Shown: positions 46,025 through 55,947, counted from the stretch's first letter. The stretch: 64,000 bases of DNA from Undibacterium sp. (GCA_030645915.1 JAUSNO010000017.1:288919-352918), one strand, 5' to 3'. Translations and numbers: made by a program. Notes: generated by a model from the sequence alone, not told the origin.

Positions 46025-47260
46025 ATGATTAAAGTAAATAAGCTGGTGCCATTGCTGGTGCTGGCATGTAGTGCCGCTGTTCCTACTGGCGCTGCTGAGG
46101 TCAGGGCAGAAGTGATGCATTGGTGGACGTCGAGCAGTGAATCAGCTGCCGTGCGCAAGATTGCCGATGCTTACCGCGCTGCCGGTGGCGTCTGGGTTGA
46201 TACCGGCATCGCCGGCGCGGATCAGGCCCGCGCTATTGCCATTAACCGCATTGTCGGAGGTAACCCTCCTGCTGCGGCACAATTTAATACCACCAAGCAG
46301 TTTCTTGATCTGGTGGAGGAGGGCATGCTTAACAATGTCGATGACGTCGCCCTGAGCGAAGGCTGGGATAAGGTGCTGCCTGAGGCCGTGTTGAACGTGA
46401 TCAAGGTCAAGGGTCACTACTATGCAGTGCCGATCAACATACACATGCAAACCTGGTTCTGGTATTCCAAGGCCGCTTTCAAGAAAGCGGGAATCGTCAA
46501 GGAGCCCGCATCGGTCGATGAATTGTTCGCTGCACTCGATAAGCTCAAGGCAGCGGGAATCGTTCCATTGGCCCATGGCGGTCAGGCATGGCAGGAGACC
46601 ATCATTTTCCAGGCGATGCTGGCCAATCTGGGCGGTAAGGAGATGTATTTGAGCGTGATACGCGACAGGGATCAGCGGGTCATCAATTCAGATGCCTTTA
46701 AAAAAGTGCTGCTGGCATTTAAACGCATGCAATCTTACGTTGACGCCGGATCGCCAGGGCGTAACTGGAACGATGCTACTGCCATGCTGATCAGTGGTAA
46801 AGGTGGCATGCAGATCATGGGCGATTGGGTCAAGGGTGAATTTTCGGCGGCCAGGCAAACGCCCGGCAAGGATTTTGGCTGTATTCCCGGGCTGAATCCA
46901 GCTTCGCCGTATTTAATTCAGGGCGATGCGTTTGTGTTCCCCAAAACCAGTAATGCACAAACGGTCAGCGCGCAAAAATTACTTGCCAAGGTCATGCTGG
47001 CCCCAGCCACACAAATTGAATTTAACAAGCTCAAGGGTTCAATCCCAATTCGTGCTGATGTCGATACTTCTGGTATGGATATCTGCGCCCAGGCGGGCAT
47101 GGCGATCATGAAGGATAAGTCGCGCCAGGTTGGCATCAGCGAAGTGTTTCTGACGCCTGATCAGAACGGTGCCATGCAAGATGTGCTGACGGCTTACTGG
47201 AATACCCGCATGCCGGTAGAAAAAGCACAAAAAAGCTTTGCTGCGGCCTTAAGGAACTAA
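46025..47260 (+). CDS. Sugar ABC transporter substrate-binding protein
   Basis: Periplasmic binding protein of 411 residues of the carbohydrate (family 1) type. The signal peptide MIKVNKLVPLLVLACSAAV is followed by EVMHWWTSSSESAAV, and MQIMGDWVKGEFSA near the middle is typical of glucose/oligosaccharide binders. The ribosome-binding site GAGGAGA is strong. It is the first gene of an operon with two permeases, an ATPase and halogenase 2, under operator 6. Binding of glucose or beta-glucan oligosaccharides is inferred. Confidence 0.92.
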   Translation: MIKVNKLVPLLVLACSAAVPTGAAEVRAEVMHWWTSSSESAAVRKIADAYRAAGGVWVDTGIAGADQARAIAINRIVGGNPPAAAQFNTTKQFLDLVEEGMLNNVDDVALSEGWDKVLPEAVLNVIKVKGHYYAVPINIHMQTWFWYSKAAFKKAGIVKEPASVDELFAALDKLKAAGIVPLAHGGQAWQETIIFQAMLANLGGKEMYLSVIRDRDQRVINSDAFKKVLLAFKRMQSYVDAGSPGRNWNDATAMLISGKGGMQIMGDWVKGEFSAARQTPGKDFGCIPGLNPASPYLIQGDAFVFPKTSNAQTVSAQKLLAKVMLAPATQIEFNKLKGSIPIRADVDTSGMDICAQAGMAIMKDKSRQVGISEVFLTPDQNGAMQDVLTAYWNTRMPVEKAQKSFAAALRN

Positions 47261-47267
47261 GCATTCC

Positions 47268-48146
47268 ATGCCTACCCCTCGTCTCATTCGCCAGGTCGTG
47301 CCGTTTGCGGCACTGTTGCCGATGGCTATCGTGGTCATTGTTGGTTATCTGGGTACGTTACTGTGGTCGCTCAAGATCTCCTTGTCCAGTTCACGTTCCT
47401 TGCCGACCGATACTTTTGTCGGTATGGCGCAGTACGTGCGTCTGTTCGAGAACGAGCGCTGGATGCTCTCGATCGAAAATCTGGCGGTGTATGCCGTCCT
47501 CTTCATCGGTGCCAGCATGGCGATAGGTTTTTTGCTGGCGGTTTTCATTGATCAAAAGGTGAGTGCGGAAGGGGTATTGCGGACCGTGTTCCTGTATCCG
47601 TACGCGATGTCATTTGTTGCCACTGGTCTGGTCTGGCAGTGGATACTCACGCCGGGAAGCGGGATAGAATCTGCGGTACGCCAGCTGGGTTTTCCTGATT
47701 TTCAATTTGACTGGATCATCGATCAGGACATGGTGATCTACACCATCGTGCTTGCCACCGTATGGCAGGCAGCAGGTCTGGTGATGGCGATGCTGCTGGC
47801 AGGCCTGCGCGGTATCGATGACGAAATCTGGAAAGCTGCCAGGCTTGATGGCATTCCGACCTGGCGCGTTTATGTCTCCATCGTCATTCCTATGCTGGCA
47901 CCGACAATTGCCACCGTATTCCTGCTGTTGTCCACTGCCACCATCAAGTTGTTTGATTCCGTGGTGGCGATGACGCAGGGCGGGCCTGGTACGGCCAGCG
48001 AAGTGCCGGCCAAGTTCATCATGGATCATTTGTTCGGGCGCGCCAATATTGCGCTGGCTTCTGCGGGTGCGATCATGTTGCTTGTTCCGGTACTGGTGGT
48101 GTTGGCGCCGTATGCGTATGCGCGCAGCAGAAAGAATCGGCGATGA
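47268..48146 (+). CDS. Sugar ABC transporter permease (MalF type)
   Basis: Inner-membrane permease of 292 residues with about six membrane segments. The EAA loop that contacts the ATPase is DDEIWKAARLDGIPTWRVYV. LFDSVVAMTQGGPGTAS near the C terminus is typical of the MalF/UgpA class. It starts 7 bases after the binding-protein gene and overlaps the next permease by 4 bases. Confidence 0.92.
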   Translation: MPTPRLIRQVVPFAALLPMAIVVIVGYLGTLLWSLKISLSSSRSLPTDTFVGMAQYVRLFENERWMLSIENLAVYAVLFIGASMAIGFLLAVFIDQKVSAEGVLRTVFLYPYAMSFVATGLVWQWILTPGSGIESAVRQLGFPDFQFDWIIDQDMVIYTIVLATVWQAAGLVMAMLLAGLRGIDDEIWKAARLDGIPTWRVYVSIVIPMLAPTIATVFLLLSTATIKLFDSVVAMTQGGPGTASEVPAKFIMDHLFGRANIALASAGAIMLLVPVLVVLAPYAYARSRKNRR

Positions 48147-49045
48147 AGCAGCATATGATGCAGCACGTGAAGCCACGTGTGCGGCGAAGCACATTGCGTT
48201 TGACGCCGGCACGCATCGGTATCTACGCCTTTCTTTTTGGCGCAGCCTTGTTTTTCTTGCTGCCGCTCTATGTGATGCTGGTGACATCGGTCAAGACGAT
48301 GGAAGAAATTCGACTCGGGAATATTTTTGCGTTTCCTCTGCAGGTGACTTTCGAGCCATGGCGCACGGCATGGCTGAGCGCCTGTACTGGTGTGGCGTGT
48401 GAAGGTATCCGCACCGGATTTTGGAATTCGATCGCGATCGTGGTACCCAGCACCTTGCTGCCTATTTTGCTCGGCGCCATGAACGGCTATGCCTTGTCAT
48501 TCTGGCGCCCTCGCTGTGCCAATCTTCTTTTTGGTATTTTGATGCTTGGCGCATTTATTCCGGTGCAGGTGATGATCTTTCCGTTGGTGCGGGTGCTGGC
48601 GTCGCTTGGCCTGTTTAGCTCGCTGACGGGGATAGTTCTGATTCATACTATTTTTAGCATGCCGGTGCTGACCTTATTGTTCCGCAATTATTACGCGACC
48701 ATCCCGCATGAACTATTTCAGGCGGCTCGTATTGACGGTGGCGGATTCTTGCGCATTTTTGTCCAGTTAATGCTGCCGATGTCTACCCCCATCATTGTGG
48801 TGGCCGCGATCATGCAGGTTACCGGTGTGTGGAATGATTATATTCTTGGCCTGATATTCGCCGGCAGAGAGAACCTGCCGATGACAGTGCAACTCAATAA
48901 CGTCATCAACACCACGACAGGCACGCGTCTCTATAACGTTAATATGGCGGCGACCATTCTCACTTCGCTGGTGCCGCTGACGCTGTATTTTATTTCCGGT
49001 CGCTGGTTTGTACGCGGTATTGCGGCCGGTGCAGTTAAAGGTTAA
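48143..49045 (+). CDS. Sugar ABC transporter permease (MalG type)
   Basis: Second permease of 300 residues with about six membrane segments. The EAA loop is PHELFQAARIDGGGFLRIFV. The N-terminal FFLLPLYVMLVTSVKTMEEI and the C-terminal RWFVRGIAAGAVKG are typical of MalG-like proteins. The ATGA overlap with the previous gene indicates coupled translation. Confidence 0.92.
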   Translation: MKQHMMQHVKPRVRRSTLRLTPARIGIYAFLFGAALFFLLPLYVMLVTSVKTMEEIRLGNIFAFPLQVTFEPWRTAWLSACTGVACEGIRTGFWNSIAIVVPSTLLPILLGAMNGYALSFWRPRCANLLFGILMLGAFIPVQVMIFPLVRVLASLGLFSSLTGIVLIHTIFSMPVLTLLFRNYYATIPHELFQAARIDGGGFLRIFVQLMLPMSTPIIVVAAIMQVTGVWNDYILGLIFAGRENLPMTVQLNNVINTTTGTRLYNVNMAATILTSLVPLTLYFISGRWFVRGIAAGAVKG

Positions 49046-49068
49046 AAATTCAGGGTAAAGGTAAATTT

Positions 49069-50133
49069 GTGTCGAATGTACGTCTGCAAAATCTTTGTAT
49101 CAATCTTGGTGGCAATGAAATCATCCGTGATCTTGATTTGGCTGTGGAAGACGGGGAATTTCTGGTGTTGCTGGGGCCTTCCGGTTGCGGCAAATCGACC
49201 CTGTTGCATTCCATCGCTGGCCTGATTGATGTCACCTCCGGCACGGTAGAAATCGGTGGAGAGGATATGACCTGGGCTGACCCCAGTGAACGCCATATAG
49301 GAATGGTATTTCAGTCCTATGCCCTGTATCCCACCATGACGGTGGAGAAAAATATGTCGTTCGGTCTGCGCATTAATGGCACTCCCAAAGATGAAATCGC
49401 GCGCCGCATTAAAAAAACGGCAGAGATGCTGCACCTGGAACCACTGTTGCAGCGTAAGCCGGCAGCTTTGTCTGGCGGACAGCGCCAGCGCGTGGCGATT
49501 GGCCGTGCGCTGGTGCGCGAAGCGGGCGTGTTTTTGTTTGACGAACCATTGTCGAATCTTGATGCAAAATTGCGTGCCGCCTTGCGCCGCGAACTCAAAC
49601 TGCTGCACCTGCAACTGCATGCAACGATGATTTATGTCACGCACGATCAGGTTGAGGCGATGACGCTGGCAACGCGTATTGTCGTCATGCATGGTGGGAA
49701 AATTCAACAGATAGGAACGCCGGCCTGCGTCTATGAGCAACCGGTCAATCTGTTTGTTGCCGGTTTTCTGGGCGCGCCAGCGATGAATTTTATTGACGGA
49801 CGGCTAGATGAACGGGGTGCTTTCGTTGCAGCGCCGATCTCTCTCGATTTAAGGCATTACGCCTATCTGAAACAGCCGGCAGCATCGATTGCGGTGACGC
49901 TTGGGGTACGTCCGGAGCACATCCAGATCATCCCCGAAGGCGCGATGACAGGCACGGTAACGCTGGTAGAGCCAATGGGGAACCATCAGGTTGTCTGGAT
50001 CAGGGCGGGGCGGCAACTTCTGTCTTCCATCGTGAATGACACCCGGGAGTTCAGTGTCAACGATACAGTGAATTTTACTATTGACCCTGCCAGGGTCTCG
50101 TTGTTCGATCCGCTCACCGAGCAACGCCTTTAG
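49069..50133 (+). CDS. Sugar ABC transporter ATP-binding protein (MsmK/UgpC type)
   Basis: ATPase of 354 residues. Walker A is GPSGCGKST near residue 36, the signature is LSGGQRQRVAIGRAL, and Walker B is VFLFDEPLSNLDAKLR. The C-terminal regulatory TOBE-like domain includes GVRPEHIQIIPEGAM. The GTG at 49069 is the start. It powers the two permeases and is followed 31 bases later by halogenase 2. Confidence 0.92.
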   Translation: MSNVRLQNLCINLGGNEIIRDLDLAVEDGEFLVLLGPSGCGKSTLLHSIAGLIDVTSGTVEIGGEDMTWADPSERHIGMVFQSYALYPTMTVEKNMSFGLRINGTPKDEIARRIKKTAEMLHLEPLLQRKPAALSGGQRQRVAIGRALVREAGVFLFDEPLSNLDAKLRAALRRELKLLHLQLHATMIYVTHDQVEAMTLATRIVVMHGGKIQQIGTPACVYEQPVNLFVAGFLGAPAMNFIDGRLDERGAFVAAPISLDLRHYAYLKQPAASIAVTLGVRPEHIQIIPEGAMTGTVTLVEPMGNHQVVWIRAGRQLLSSIVNDTREFSVNDTVNFTIDPARVSLFDPLTEQRL

Positions 50134-50164
50134 CGGAAAAACGGTGGCAAACATGGAGCAAAAA

Positions 50165-51673
50165 ATGAATGCGAATGGAATCAAAGACATCGTGATTGTC
50201 GGTGGTGGCACAGCCGGCTGGATGACGGCGGCAGCACTGTCACGCCTGCTACCTGCGGGTCATCAAATTCGCCTCATTGAATCCGATCAGATTTCTACCA
50301 TTGGTGTAGGTGAGGCTACGATACCGAGTATCCGCGCCTTCAATCAATTGCTGCATCTGGACGAAGACGAATTCATGCGCCAGACCCAAGCCACTTTCAA
50401 GCTCGGCATTGAGTTTGTCAACTGGGGTAAGGAGGGCGATTCTTATATCCACGGTTTTGGCCAGATCGGGCGTGATCAGGTATTGGCCAAGTTCTATCAG
50501 TATTGGCTCAAGCTATATCAGTTGGGGGAGGTGGGTGATCTGGAGGAATTTTCGATTAATACGGTGGCGCCACGCAATGGCAAATTCATGCGTCCACCAA
50601 CCGACATGCCGAACTCGCCGCTGGCCGATATCGCTTATGCCTTCCATTTCGATGCCGGCCTGTATGCCAGATATTTACGCGGCATCAGCGAGCAGCAAGG
50701 AGTCATTCGCCTGGAAGGTCGCATCGTCGATACGCAACTGCGCGATGCTAACGGCTTCATTGATGCGCTGGTGATGGAGAATGGTGAGCACATTCATGGC
50801 GACTTGTTCATTGATTGTTCCGGCTTGGCGGCATTGCTGATCGAGAAGGCCTTGCATACCGGCTACGAAGATTGGCGCCATTGGCTACCAGCCGACAGTG
50901 CCATTGCAGTTCCGTGTCAATCTAACGGCCCACTGCTGCCTTACACGCGTTCAACCGCGCATGCCGCCGGATGGCAATGGCGCATTCCCTTGCAGCACCG
51001 CACCGGTAACGGTCATGTATTTTCCAGCAAGTTCATGAGCGCTGATGAAGCGCAATCCATTTTGCTTGGGAATCTCGACGGCGAAGCGCTGGCTGAGCCA
51101 AGGCTGATTAAATTTACCACTGGTAAGCGCAAAAAAGCATGGAACAAGAACTGTGTCGCCATTGGCCTTGCCGGTGGCTTCATGGAACCATTGGAGTCAA
51201 CCAGCATTCACATGGTGCAGACGGCCATCACGCGTCTGCTAAGCTGCTTTCCGGATAAGGATTTTCATCAGGCAGATATTGATGTCTATAATGCACAGAG
51301 CGATGAAGAGTACGAGCGTATCCGGGATTTTCTGATTATGCATTACAAGCTCAATGCGCACGAAGGATCGGCATTCTGGCGCTATTGCCGACAGATGGAG
51401 GTGCCTGACGCGGTACAGCAAAGAATCGACTTGTACCGTAGCAATGGCCGGATATTCCGCAAGGGCGATGAGCTGTTTGCCGATGCCAGCTGGTTACAGG
51501 TGATGCATGGCCAGGGTCTGCGGGCGAGCGGCTATCATCCATTGGTTGATCAGCGCAGCAAGGAAGACATCGGGGTGTTTTTGGGGCAGGTAAAAAATAC
51601 CATCCGTAAATGTGTCGATGCAATGCCTACGCATGCAGAATATGTTGCTGCCATGTGCGCGGCGCAGCGCTGA
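50165..51673 (+). CDS. Flavin-dependent tryptophan-halogenase family protein 2
   Basis: Protein of 502 residues, a close paralogue of the protein at 35066. The FAD motif GGGTAGWMTAA is at residue 13, VGEATIPSI near 50 and GWQWRIPLQHRTG carries the WxWxIP motif. The ATG at 50165 is chosen because GGAG lies 6 bases before it and it aligns with the start of the first copy; ATG 50153 is in frame. It is the last gene of the ABC transporter operon, an unusual place for a halogenase-like enzyme. Its substrate is unknown. Confidence 0.9.
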   Translation: MNANGIKDIVIVGGGTAGWMTAAALSRLLPAGHQIRLIESDQISTIGVGEATIPSIRAFNQLLHLDEDEFMRQTQATFKLGIEFVNWGKEGDSYIHGFGQIGRDQVLAKFYQYWLKLYQLGEVGDLEEFSINTVAPRNGKFMRPPTDMPNSPLADIAYAFHFDAGLYARYLRGISEQQGVIRLEGRIVDTQLRDANGFIDALVMENGEHIHGDLFIDCSGLAALLIEKALHTGYEDWRHWLPADSAIAVPCQSNGPLLPYTRSTAHAAGWQWRIPLQHRTGNGHVFSSKFMSADEAQSILLGNLDGEALAEPRLIKFTTGKRKKAWNKNCVAIGLAGGFMEPLESTSIHMVQTAITRLLSCFPDKDFHQADIDVYNAQSDEEYERIRDFLIMHYKLNAHEGSAFWRYCRQMEVPDAVQQRIDLYRSNGRIFRKGDELFADASWLQVMHGQGLRASGYHPLVDQRSKEDIGVFLGQVKNTIRKCVDAMPTHAEYVAAMCAAQR

Positions 51674-51746
51674 GATCAAAAGCGGTGCAACTGTCATTTA
51701 CAATATGCTTACATTAGCTGGTTAGAATTAAAAAAGAGAAAAAATT

Positions 51747-52802
51747 ATGGCAACAATCAAAGATGTGGCTCGCCTGGCGGGTGTGGGTCTTGGCACTGCA
51801 TCACGCGTTGTCAGTGGCAGAGGCTCGGTTTCTCCCGCCACCTTAGAACGCGTAAAAAAAGCGATTGAGGAACTTGATTTCAGACCTTCGCATGCGGCGC
51901 GTTCATTGCTTTCTGGTTCGACTCAAATGATAGGCGTCTACATACCTCTGCTGAAAGGTACGTTCTACATGCCTATCATGCAATCGATCGACAATGAACT
52001 GCGTGCGGCGGGCCTGCACATGGTGGTGGCTTTCGGTGTTGGCGCCGGCGATCTGCGGGAGCAGGCGATAGAGGGAATTACGTTTTTGATCGAGCGTGGC
52101 TGTGACGGCCTGATTGTCATGAGCAATGCTTTGCTAGATAGCGATATTGATGCCTTGGGCCCAAAAAAATCCCGGTTGGTCGTACTTAACCATTGTTATG
52201 ACAGCATTGCGGAACAATGTTTTACGGCTGATCACGTCCATGGCGGCAGGCTTGCAGCTCAGGCATTGCTGCAGTACCGGCACAATAAAATTGCCGTCAT
52301 TGCGGGGCCAGCAAGTGCACCCGACAACGTTGACCGCATTAGCGGCTTTATGGATGAGCTGACACTTTCAGGTATCGACACGTCCAAGATGTGGATTGCC
52401 GAGAGTAATTTTGCACCGGATGGCGGGTGGGCCGCCGCCGAAGAGCTGCTTGCTTCCGGATACAAGTTTACCGCTGTGTTCTGTGCCAATGATGAGATGG
52501 CGATAGGCGCACTATCTTTTTTTCAGCATGCTGGCATTGCCGTGCCGGATGAAGTATCCGTTATCGGCTACGATGACACTGAAACAGCAGCGTTTTCGGC
52601 GCCTCGTTTGTCGTCGGTACATATCGCCTGGCGCGAGATGACGATGAATGGTCTAAATTTTTTGCTTAATCGGTGCTATGACATGAACCGCCCTGTCGAG
52701 CGTCAATTCCCGGTCGGGATGGCATGGCGAAGCTCGGTGTCCAAGGCCCCGAAGGTCGCGAAAATAACAAAGGCCAAACCTGACAAAACGAGCGTAGCGT
52801 AA
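51747..52802 (+). CDS. LacI-family transcriptional repressor of the locus
   Basis: Repressor of 351 residues. The helix-turn-helix and hinge helix are intact (TIKDVARLAGVGLGTASRVV, SHAARSLLSG), and the sugar-binding domain follows (MIGVYIPLLKGTFYMPIMQS, VFCANDEMAIGALSFF, VSVIGYDDTE). A Lys/Ala tail extends beyond the usual end. It sits in the centre of the locus, and eight palindromes of LacI-operator type surround it, so it is the likely regulator. No such palindrome precedes its own start. Confidence 0.92.
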   Translation: MATIKDVARLAGVGLGTASRVVSGRGSVSPATLERVKKAIEELDFRPSHAARSLLSGSTQMIGVYIPLLKGTFYMPIMQSIDNELRAAGLHMVVAFGVGAGDLREQAIEGITFLIERGCDGLIVMSNALLDSDIDALGPKKSRLVVLNHCYDSIAEQCFTADHVHGGRLAAQALLQYRHNKIAVIAGPASAPDNVDRISGFMDELTLSGIDTSKMWIAESNFAPDGGWAAAEELLASGYKFTAVFCANDEMAIGALSFFQHAGIAVPDEVSVIGYDDTETAAFSAPRLSSVHIAWREMTMNGLNFLLNRCYDMNRPVERQFPVGMAWRSSVSKAPKVAKITKAKPDKTSVA

Positions 52803-52832
52803 GACAAGTTTCGCTCTTGGGGCGTGAGCAGA

Positions 52833-52863
52833 AAAAAACATGCTGTGGATGCATGTTTTTTTT
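52833..52863 (+). terminator. Terminator after the LacI-type gene
   Basis: AAAAAAACATGC/GCATGTTTTTTT with a 7-nt loop. Confidence 0.88.
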
Positions 52864-52872
52864 GAAATGACA

Positions 52873-52886
52873 TGGAAACGATTCCA
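52873..52886. promoter_or_regulatory. LacI-type operator 7 (GH5-GH1 operon)
   Basis: TGGAAACGATTCCA, identical to operator 3, 73 bases before the GH5 start. Confidence 0.82.
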
Positions 52887-52958
52887 AATTGTTGCTGATA
52901 CAGATGTTCTTGTCAAGCGATGGCATGCATAAAAACGATGAAAAAATGGGAGACTTTA

Positions 52959-54344
52959 ATGAAGAATCTGAAAGTGTATAGGTTGCTGCCAGGGGCACAA
53001 ACGCTATGCATGCTGCTGGCGATTGTTTTTCAGCTTGTTAATATGACCGGATGCAGTGCCGGGACAGCGACGACAGTGCCGGCTGCACCGGTTGCCACGG
53101 TTCCTGCAGTTCCCGCGCCCAAAGAGCCGCTGTCCATGTTGCATACTGAAGGCAGCAGGTGGGTAACAGCTGATGGTCGCGCTAAGCATCTGAAAGGCGT
53201 CAACCTGGGCAATTGGCTGATGCAGGAATTCTGGATGATGGGACAGGGAGCGAACGGCATCGACGACCAGTGCAAGCTGGAGGCCAAGCTTGATGCGCGC
53301 TTCGGTTACGCAGAACGCGAGCGGCTCTATGCCTTGTTTCGCGAGAACTGGATGAGCGCACGTGACTGGGACATGATCGCCAAATTTGGCCTGAATGTGG
53401 TGCGTTTGCCGTTCATCTGGAGCGTCATCGAGGACGAAAAAAATCCACGCCATCTTCGTGCCGACGCATGGCGTTATCTCGATGACGCCATCGCCCAGGC
53501 CGAGTCGCGCGGTATGTATGTCATCCTTGATTTACATGGCGCTGCCGGCAGTCAGGGATGGGAACATCACAGCGGTTGCGCGGGGAAAAACCTGTACTGG
53601 AGCACCCCTGAATATCAGGATCGCACGATATGGCTATGGGAGCAAATCGCTGAACGCTATCAAAATCGCATCGCAGTTGCCGGGTACAGTTTGCTCAACG
53701 AACCTTGGGGGAGTAGCGAAGCAACACTCGCTACGGTGGTCAAGAAATTGTATCAGGCGGTGCGCGCAATTGACCGCAATCACGTAATCATTTTGCCCGG
53801 CCATAACAGCGGCATCAACGGCTACGGCAAACCGGCCGAGCAGGGAATGCAAAATGTCGCGTTCGAAATGCACTTTTATCCCGGCATGTTCGGCTGGGGG
53901 CAGACTGGTCTTGAGGTACATCGCGACTGGCTCCGTTGCGGATCGACAGGCAAGGGCGGTGTGTGTGAATGGAACGCACGGTTGACGGCATTAAATACCG
54001 CTTTCTTCATCGGTGAATTTCAACCGTGGGCGGGTTTGGGGGCCGAATTAGGCGGCCAGATCACACGCGCAACTTACGATACCTACGCCAGCTATGGCTG
54101 GGCCACCACCAGCTGGACCTACAAAATTATCACGAACGCCGGTGGCCAGGGTAGCGGCACCTGGGGCCTGGTGACCAATGCCAGCACAAGTAAAGTACCT
54201 GCGCTTGACTTCTCCACTGCGTCTTTAAGTGAAATTGAAAATTTGTTCAGGCTATACGGAAGCGCAAGCTACGAACCGCAGCAGGAAGTGATGAAGTGGA
54301 TGAACAGCACGACAGCACCTGACCCGTTTGCTCCCGTTAAGTAA
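52959..54344 (+). CDS. GH5 glucanase lipoprotein (exo-1,3-beta-glucanase-like)
   Basis: Lipoprotein of 461 residues. The signal sequence ends in the lipobox MTGC (Cys32). The core begins HLKGVNLGNWLMQEFWMMG, a form seen in GH5 exo-1,3-beta-glucanases. The predicted acid/base is Glu248 (SLLNEPWG) and the nucleophile is Glu353 (FFIGEFQPW). GGGAGA precedes the ATG at 52959, which is preferred over the start at 52920. It forms an operon with the GH1 gene 6 bases downstream. The exact linkage specificity is inference. Confidence 0.88.
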   Translation: MKNLKVYRLLPGAQTLCMLLAIVFQLVNMTGCSAGTATTVPAAPVATVPAVPAPKEPLSMLHTEGSRWVTADGRAKHLKGVNLGNWLMQEFWMMGQGANGIDDQCKLEAKLDARFGYAERERLYALFRENWMSARDWDMIAKFGLNVVRLPFIWSVIEDEKNPRHLRADAWRYLDDAIAQAESRGMYVILDLHGAAGSQGWEHHSGCAGKNLYWSTPEYQDRTIWLWEQIAERYQNRIAVAGYSLLNEPWGSSEATLATVVKKLYQAVRAIDRNHVIILPGHNSGINGYGKPAEQGMQNVAFEMHFYPGMFGWGQTGLEVHRDWLRCGSTGKGGVCEWNARLTALNTAFFIGEFQPWAGLGAELGGQITRATYDTYASYGWATTSWTYKIITNAGGQGSGTWGLVTNASTSKVPALDFSTASLSEIENLFRLYGSASYEPQQEVMKWMNSTTAPDPFAPVK

Positions 54345-54350
54345 AAAATC

Positions 54351-55730
54351 ATGAAAAAAATTGATACCAATCTCTTGTCCATTCCTTTGCCAGACCTGGC
54401 GCGCAGTGACTTTTCGAAAGATTTTCTGTGGGGTTGTTCCACATCGTCTTATCAGATCGAGGGCGCCACCGATGTCGATGGAAGGGTGGAATCAATCTGG
54501 GATCGCTTTTCCGCCCAGCCTGGCCATATCAGTGACGGGTCAACCGGCAAGATCGCTTGCGATCATTATCATCGCTGGCCGGAGGATCTTGATCTGGGGC
54601 GCGCACTTGGATTAAATGCCTACCGTTTTTCCATCGCATGGCCACGTATTTTTTCTGCATCCGGTGGCAGGGCCAATCAAAAAGGACTCGATTTTTATTC
54701 ACGTCTTGTCGATGGCATGCTGGAACGCGGTCTTGAGCCCTGGGCTACGCTGTACCACTGGGATCTGCCACAAAGTCTGCAGGATCAGGGTGGCTGGAAT
54801 CAGCGCGAGACCGTTGCACAATTTGTCGAATTTGCCCATGTGATGAGCCACCATCTTGGTGATCGCGTCAAAAACTGGATCACCCACAATGAGCCCTGGT
54901 GTACTGCCATGCACGGCAATCTGGATGGTGTGCATGCGCCCGGTATTAAGAACTTGAAAATCGCGCTGCAGGTTTGTCATCATGTTTTGTTGTCGCACGG
55001 ACTGGCGATTCCCGCGATCAAGGCCAACGTGCCGGATGCCAAGGTCGGCATCGCCTTGAGCCTGCACCCGCTGCAGGCAGCATCAGAGCAGCAAGCGGAT
55101 GTCGACGCCATGGTGCGCCACGATGGCTTGCGCAATCGTTGGTTTTTAGATCCCTTGCATGGGCGCGGCTATCCGCAAGATGTCTGGCAACTGTGCGGCT
55201 CCGATGTCCCTGTTGTCGGTGTAGGTGACCTCGATGTCATTGCGACGCCAACTGATTTTCTCGGTGTGAATTATTACTTTCCGGAAGTCATTGCCAATGC
55301 CCCGGCGGCAATGCCGCTGCAGACACAAGTGATCGTTATGCCTAACCGCGAACGAACCGCCTTCGGCTGGGAGGTGGCGCCTGAAAGTTTGGCCACTTTA
55401 CTGCAACGCATAGCGCATGATTACCAGCACGCCCCCATTTATCTCACTGAGAACGGTTCTACGTATGAGGATAAAGTTGAAGGCGATGGCAGTATCAACG
55501 ATCTTGAGCGGCGAAATTACTTCATCCGACACCTGGCAGTATTGCGCGATGTGATAGCGCAGGGCGTATTGGTTAAAGGATATTTCGCCTGGAGCCTGAT
55601 GGATAATTTTGAATGGGCGGAGGGCTACCGTCGACGATTTGGCATGGTCTACGTCGATTTTAAGACCCAGAAACGCACAGTAAAAAGCAGTGGACATTGG
55701 TATGCCTCTTTTTTGCAAGAACAGAAATGA
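54351..55730 (+). CDS. GH1 beta-glucosidase 1
   Basis: Cytoplasmic beta-glucosidase of 459 residues without signal peptide. The family N terminus is DFLWGCSTSSYQIEGA. The acid/base is Glu181 (THNEPW), and the nucleophile is Glu367 (LTENGS). The C-terminal WSLMDNFEWAEGYRRRFGMV completes the family pattern. It would cleave imported beta-glucosides to glucose. It follows GH5 directly under operator 7. Confidence 0.93.
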   Translation: MKKIDTNLLSIPLPDLARSDFSKDFLWGCSTSSYQIEGATDVDGRVESIWDRFSAQPGHISDGSTGKIACDHYHRWPEDLDLGRALGLNAYRFSIAWPRIFSASGGRANQKGLDFYSRLVDGMLERGLEPWATLYHWDLPQSLQDQGGWNQRETVAQFVEFAHVMSHHLGDRVKNWITHNEPWCTAMHGNLDGVHAPGIKNLKIALQVCHHVLLSHGLAIPAIKANVPDAKVGIALSLHPLQAASEQQADVDAMVRHDGLRNRWFLDPLHGRGYPQDVWQLCGSDVPVVGVGDLDVIATPTDFLGVNYYFPEVIANAPAAMPLQTQVIVMPNRERTAFGWEVAPESLATLLQRIAHDYQHAPIYLTENGSTYEDKVEGDGSINDLERRNYFIRHLAVLRDVIAQGVLVKGYFAWSLMDNFEWAEGYRRRFGMVYVDFKTQKRTVKSSGHWYASFLQEQK

Positions 55731-55775
55731 AAACGACTCTCTATTCAAGTCATTTTTGCGTTCATCAAGTATCTG

Positions 55776-55804
55776 TTGACAAAAAAAATGGCAGCATTCA
55801 TCAT
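55776..55804 (+). promoter_or_regulatory. Candidate promoter of the GH3-MFS-GH1 operon
   Basis: Perfect TTGACA (55776-55781), then a weak CATCAT -10 box at 17 bases spacing. Operator 8 follows 15 bases later. Confidence 0.45.
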
Positions 55805-55818
55805 TCGCTTGATTGTTT

Positions 55819-55832
55819 TGGGAACGTTTCCA
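55819..55832. promoter_or_regulatory. LacI-type operator 8 (GH3-MFS-GH1 operon)
   Basis: TGGGAACGTTTCCA, identical to operator 2, 116 bases before the GH3 start. Confidence 0.82.
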
Positions 55833-55947
55833 ATTGTAGATGCAAAGGCTTCCCGGAAAGTAGCTGTGTTTCATCTCGATACTGAATAAAAAAAGCAATA
55901 TTGGTAAAACTAGCGTACTTAAAAACTGTTGCGACACACCACAAACA

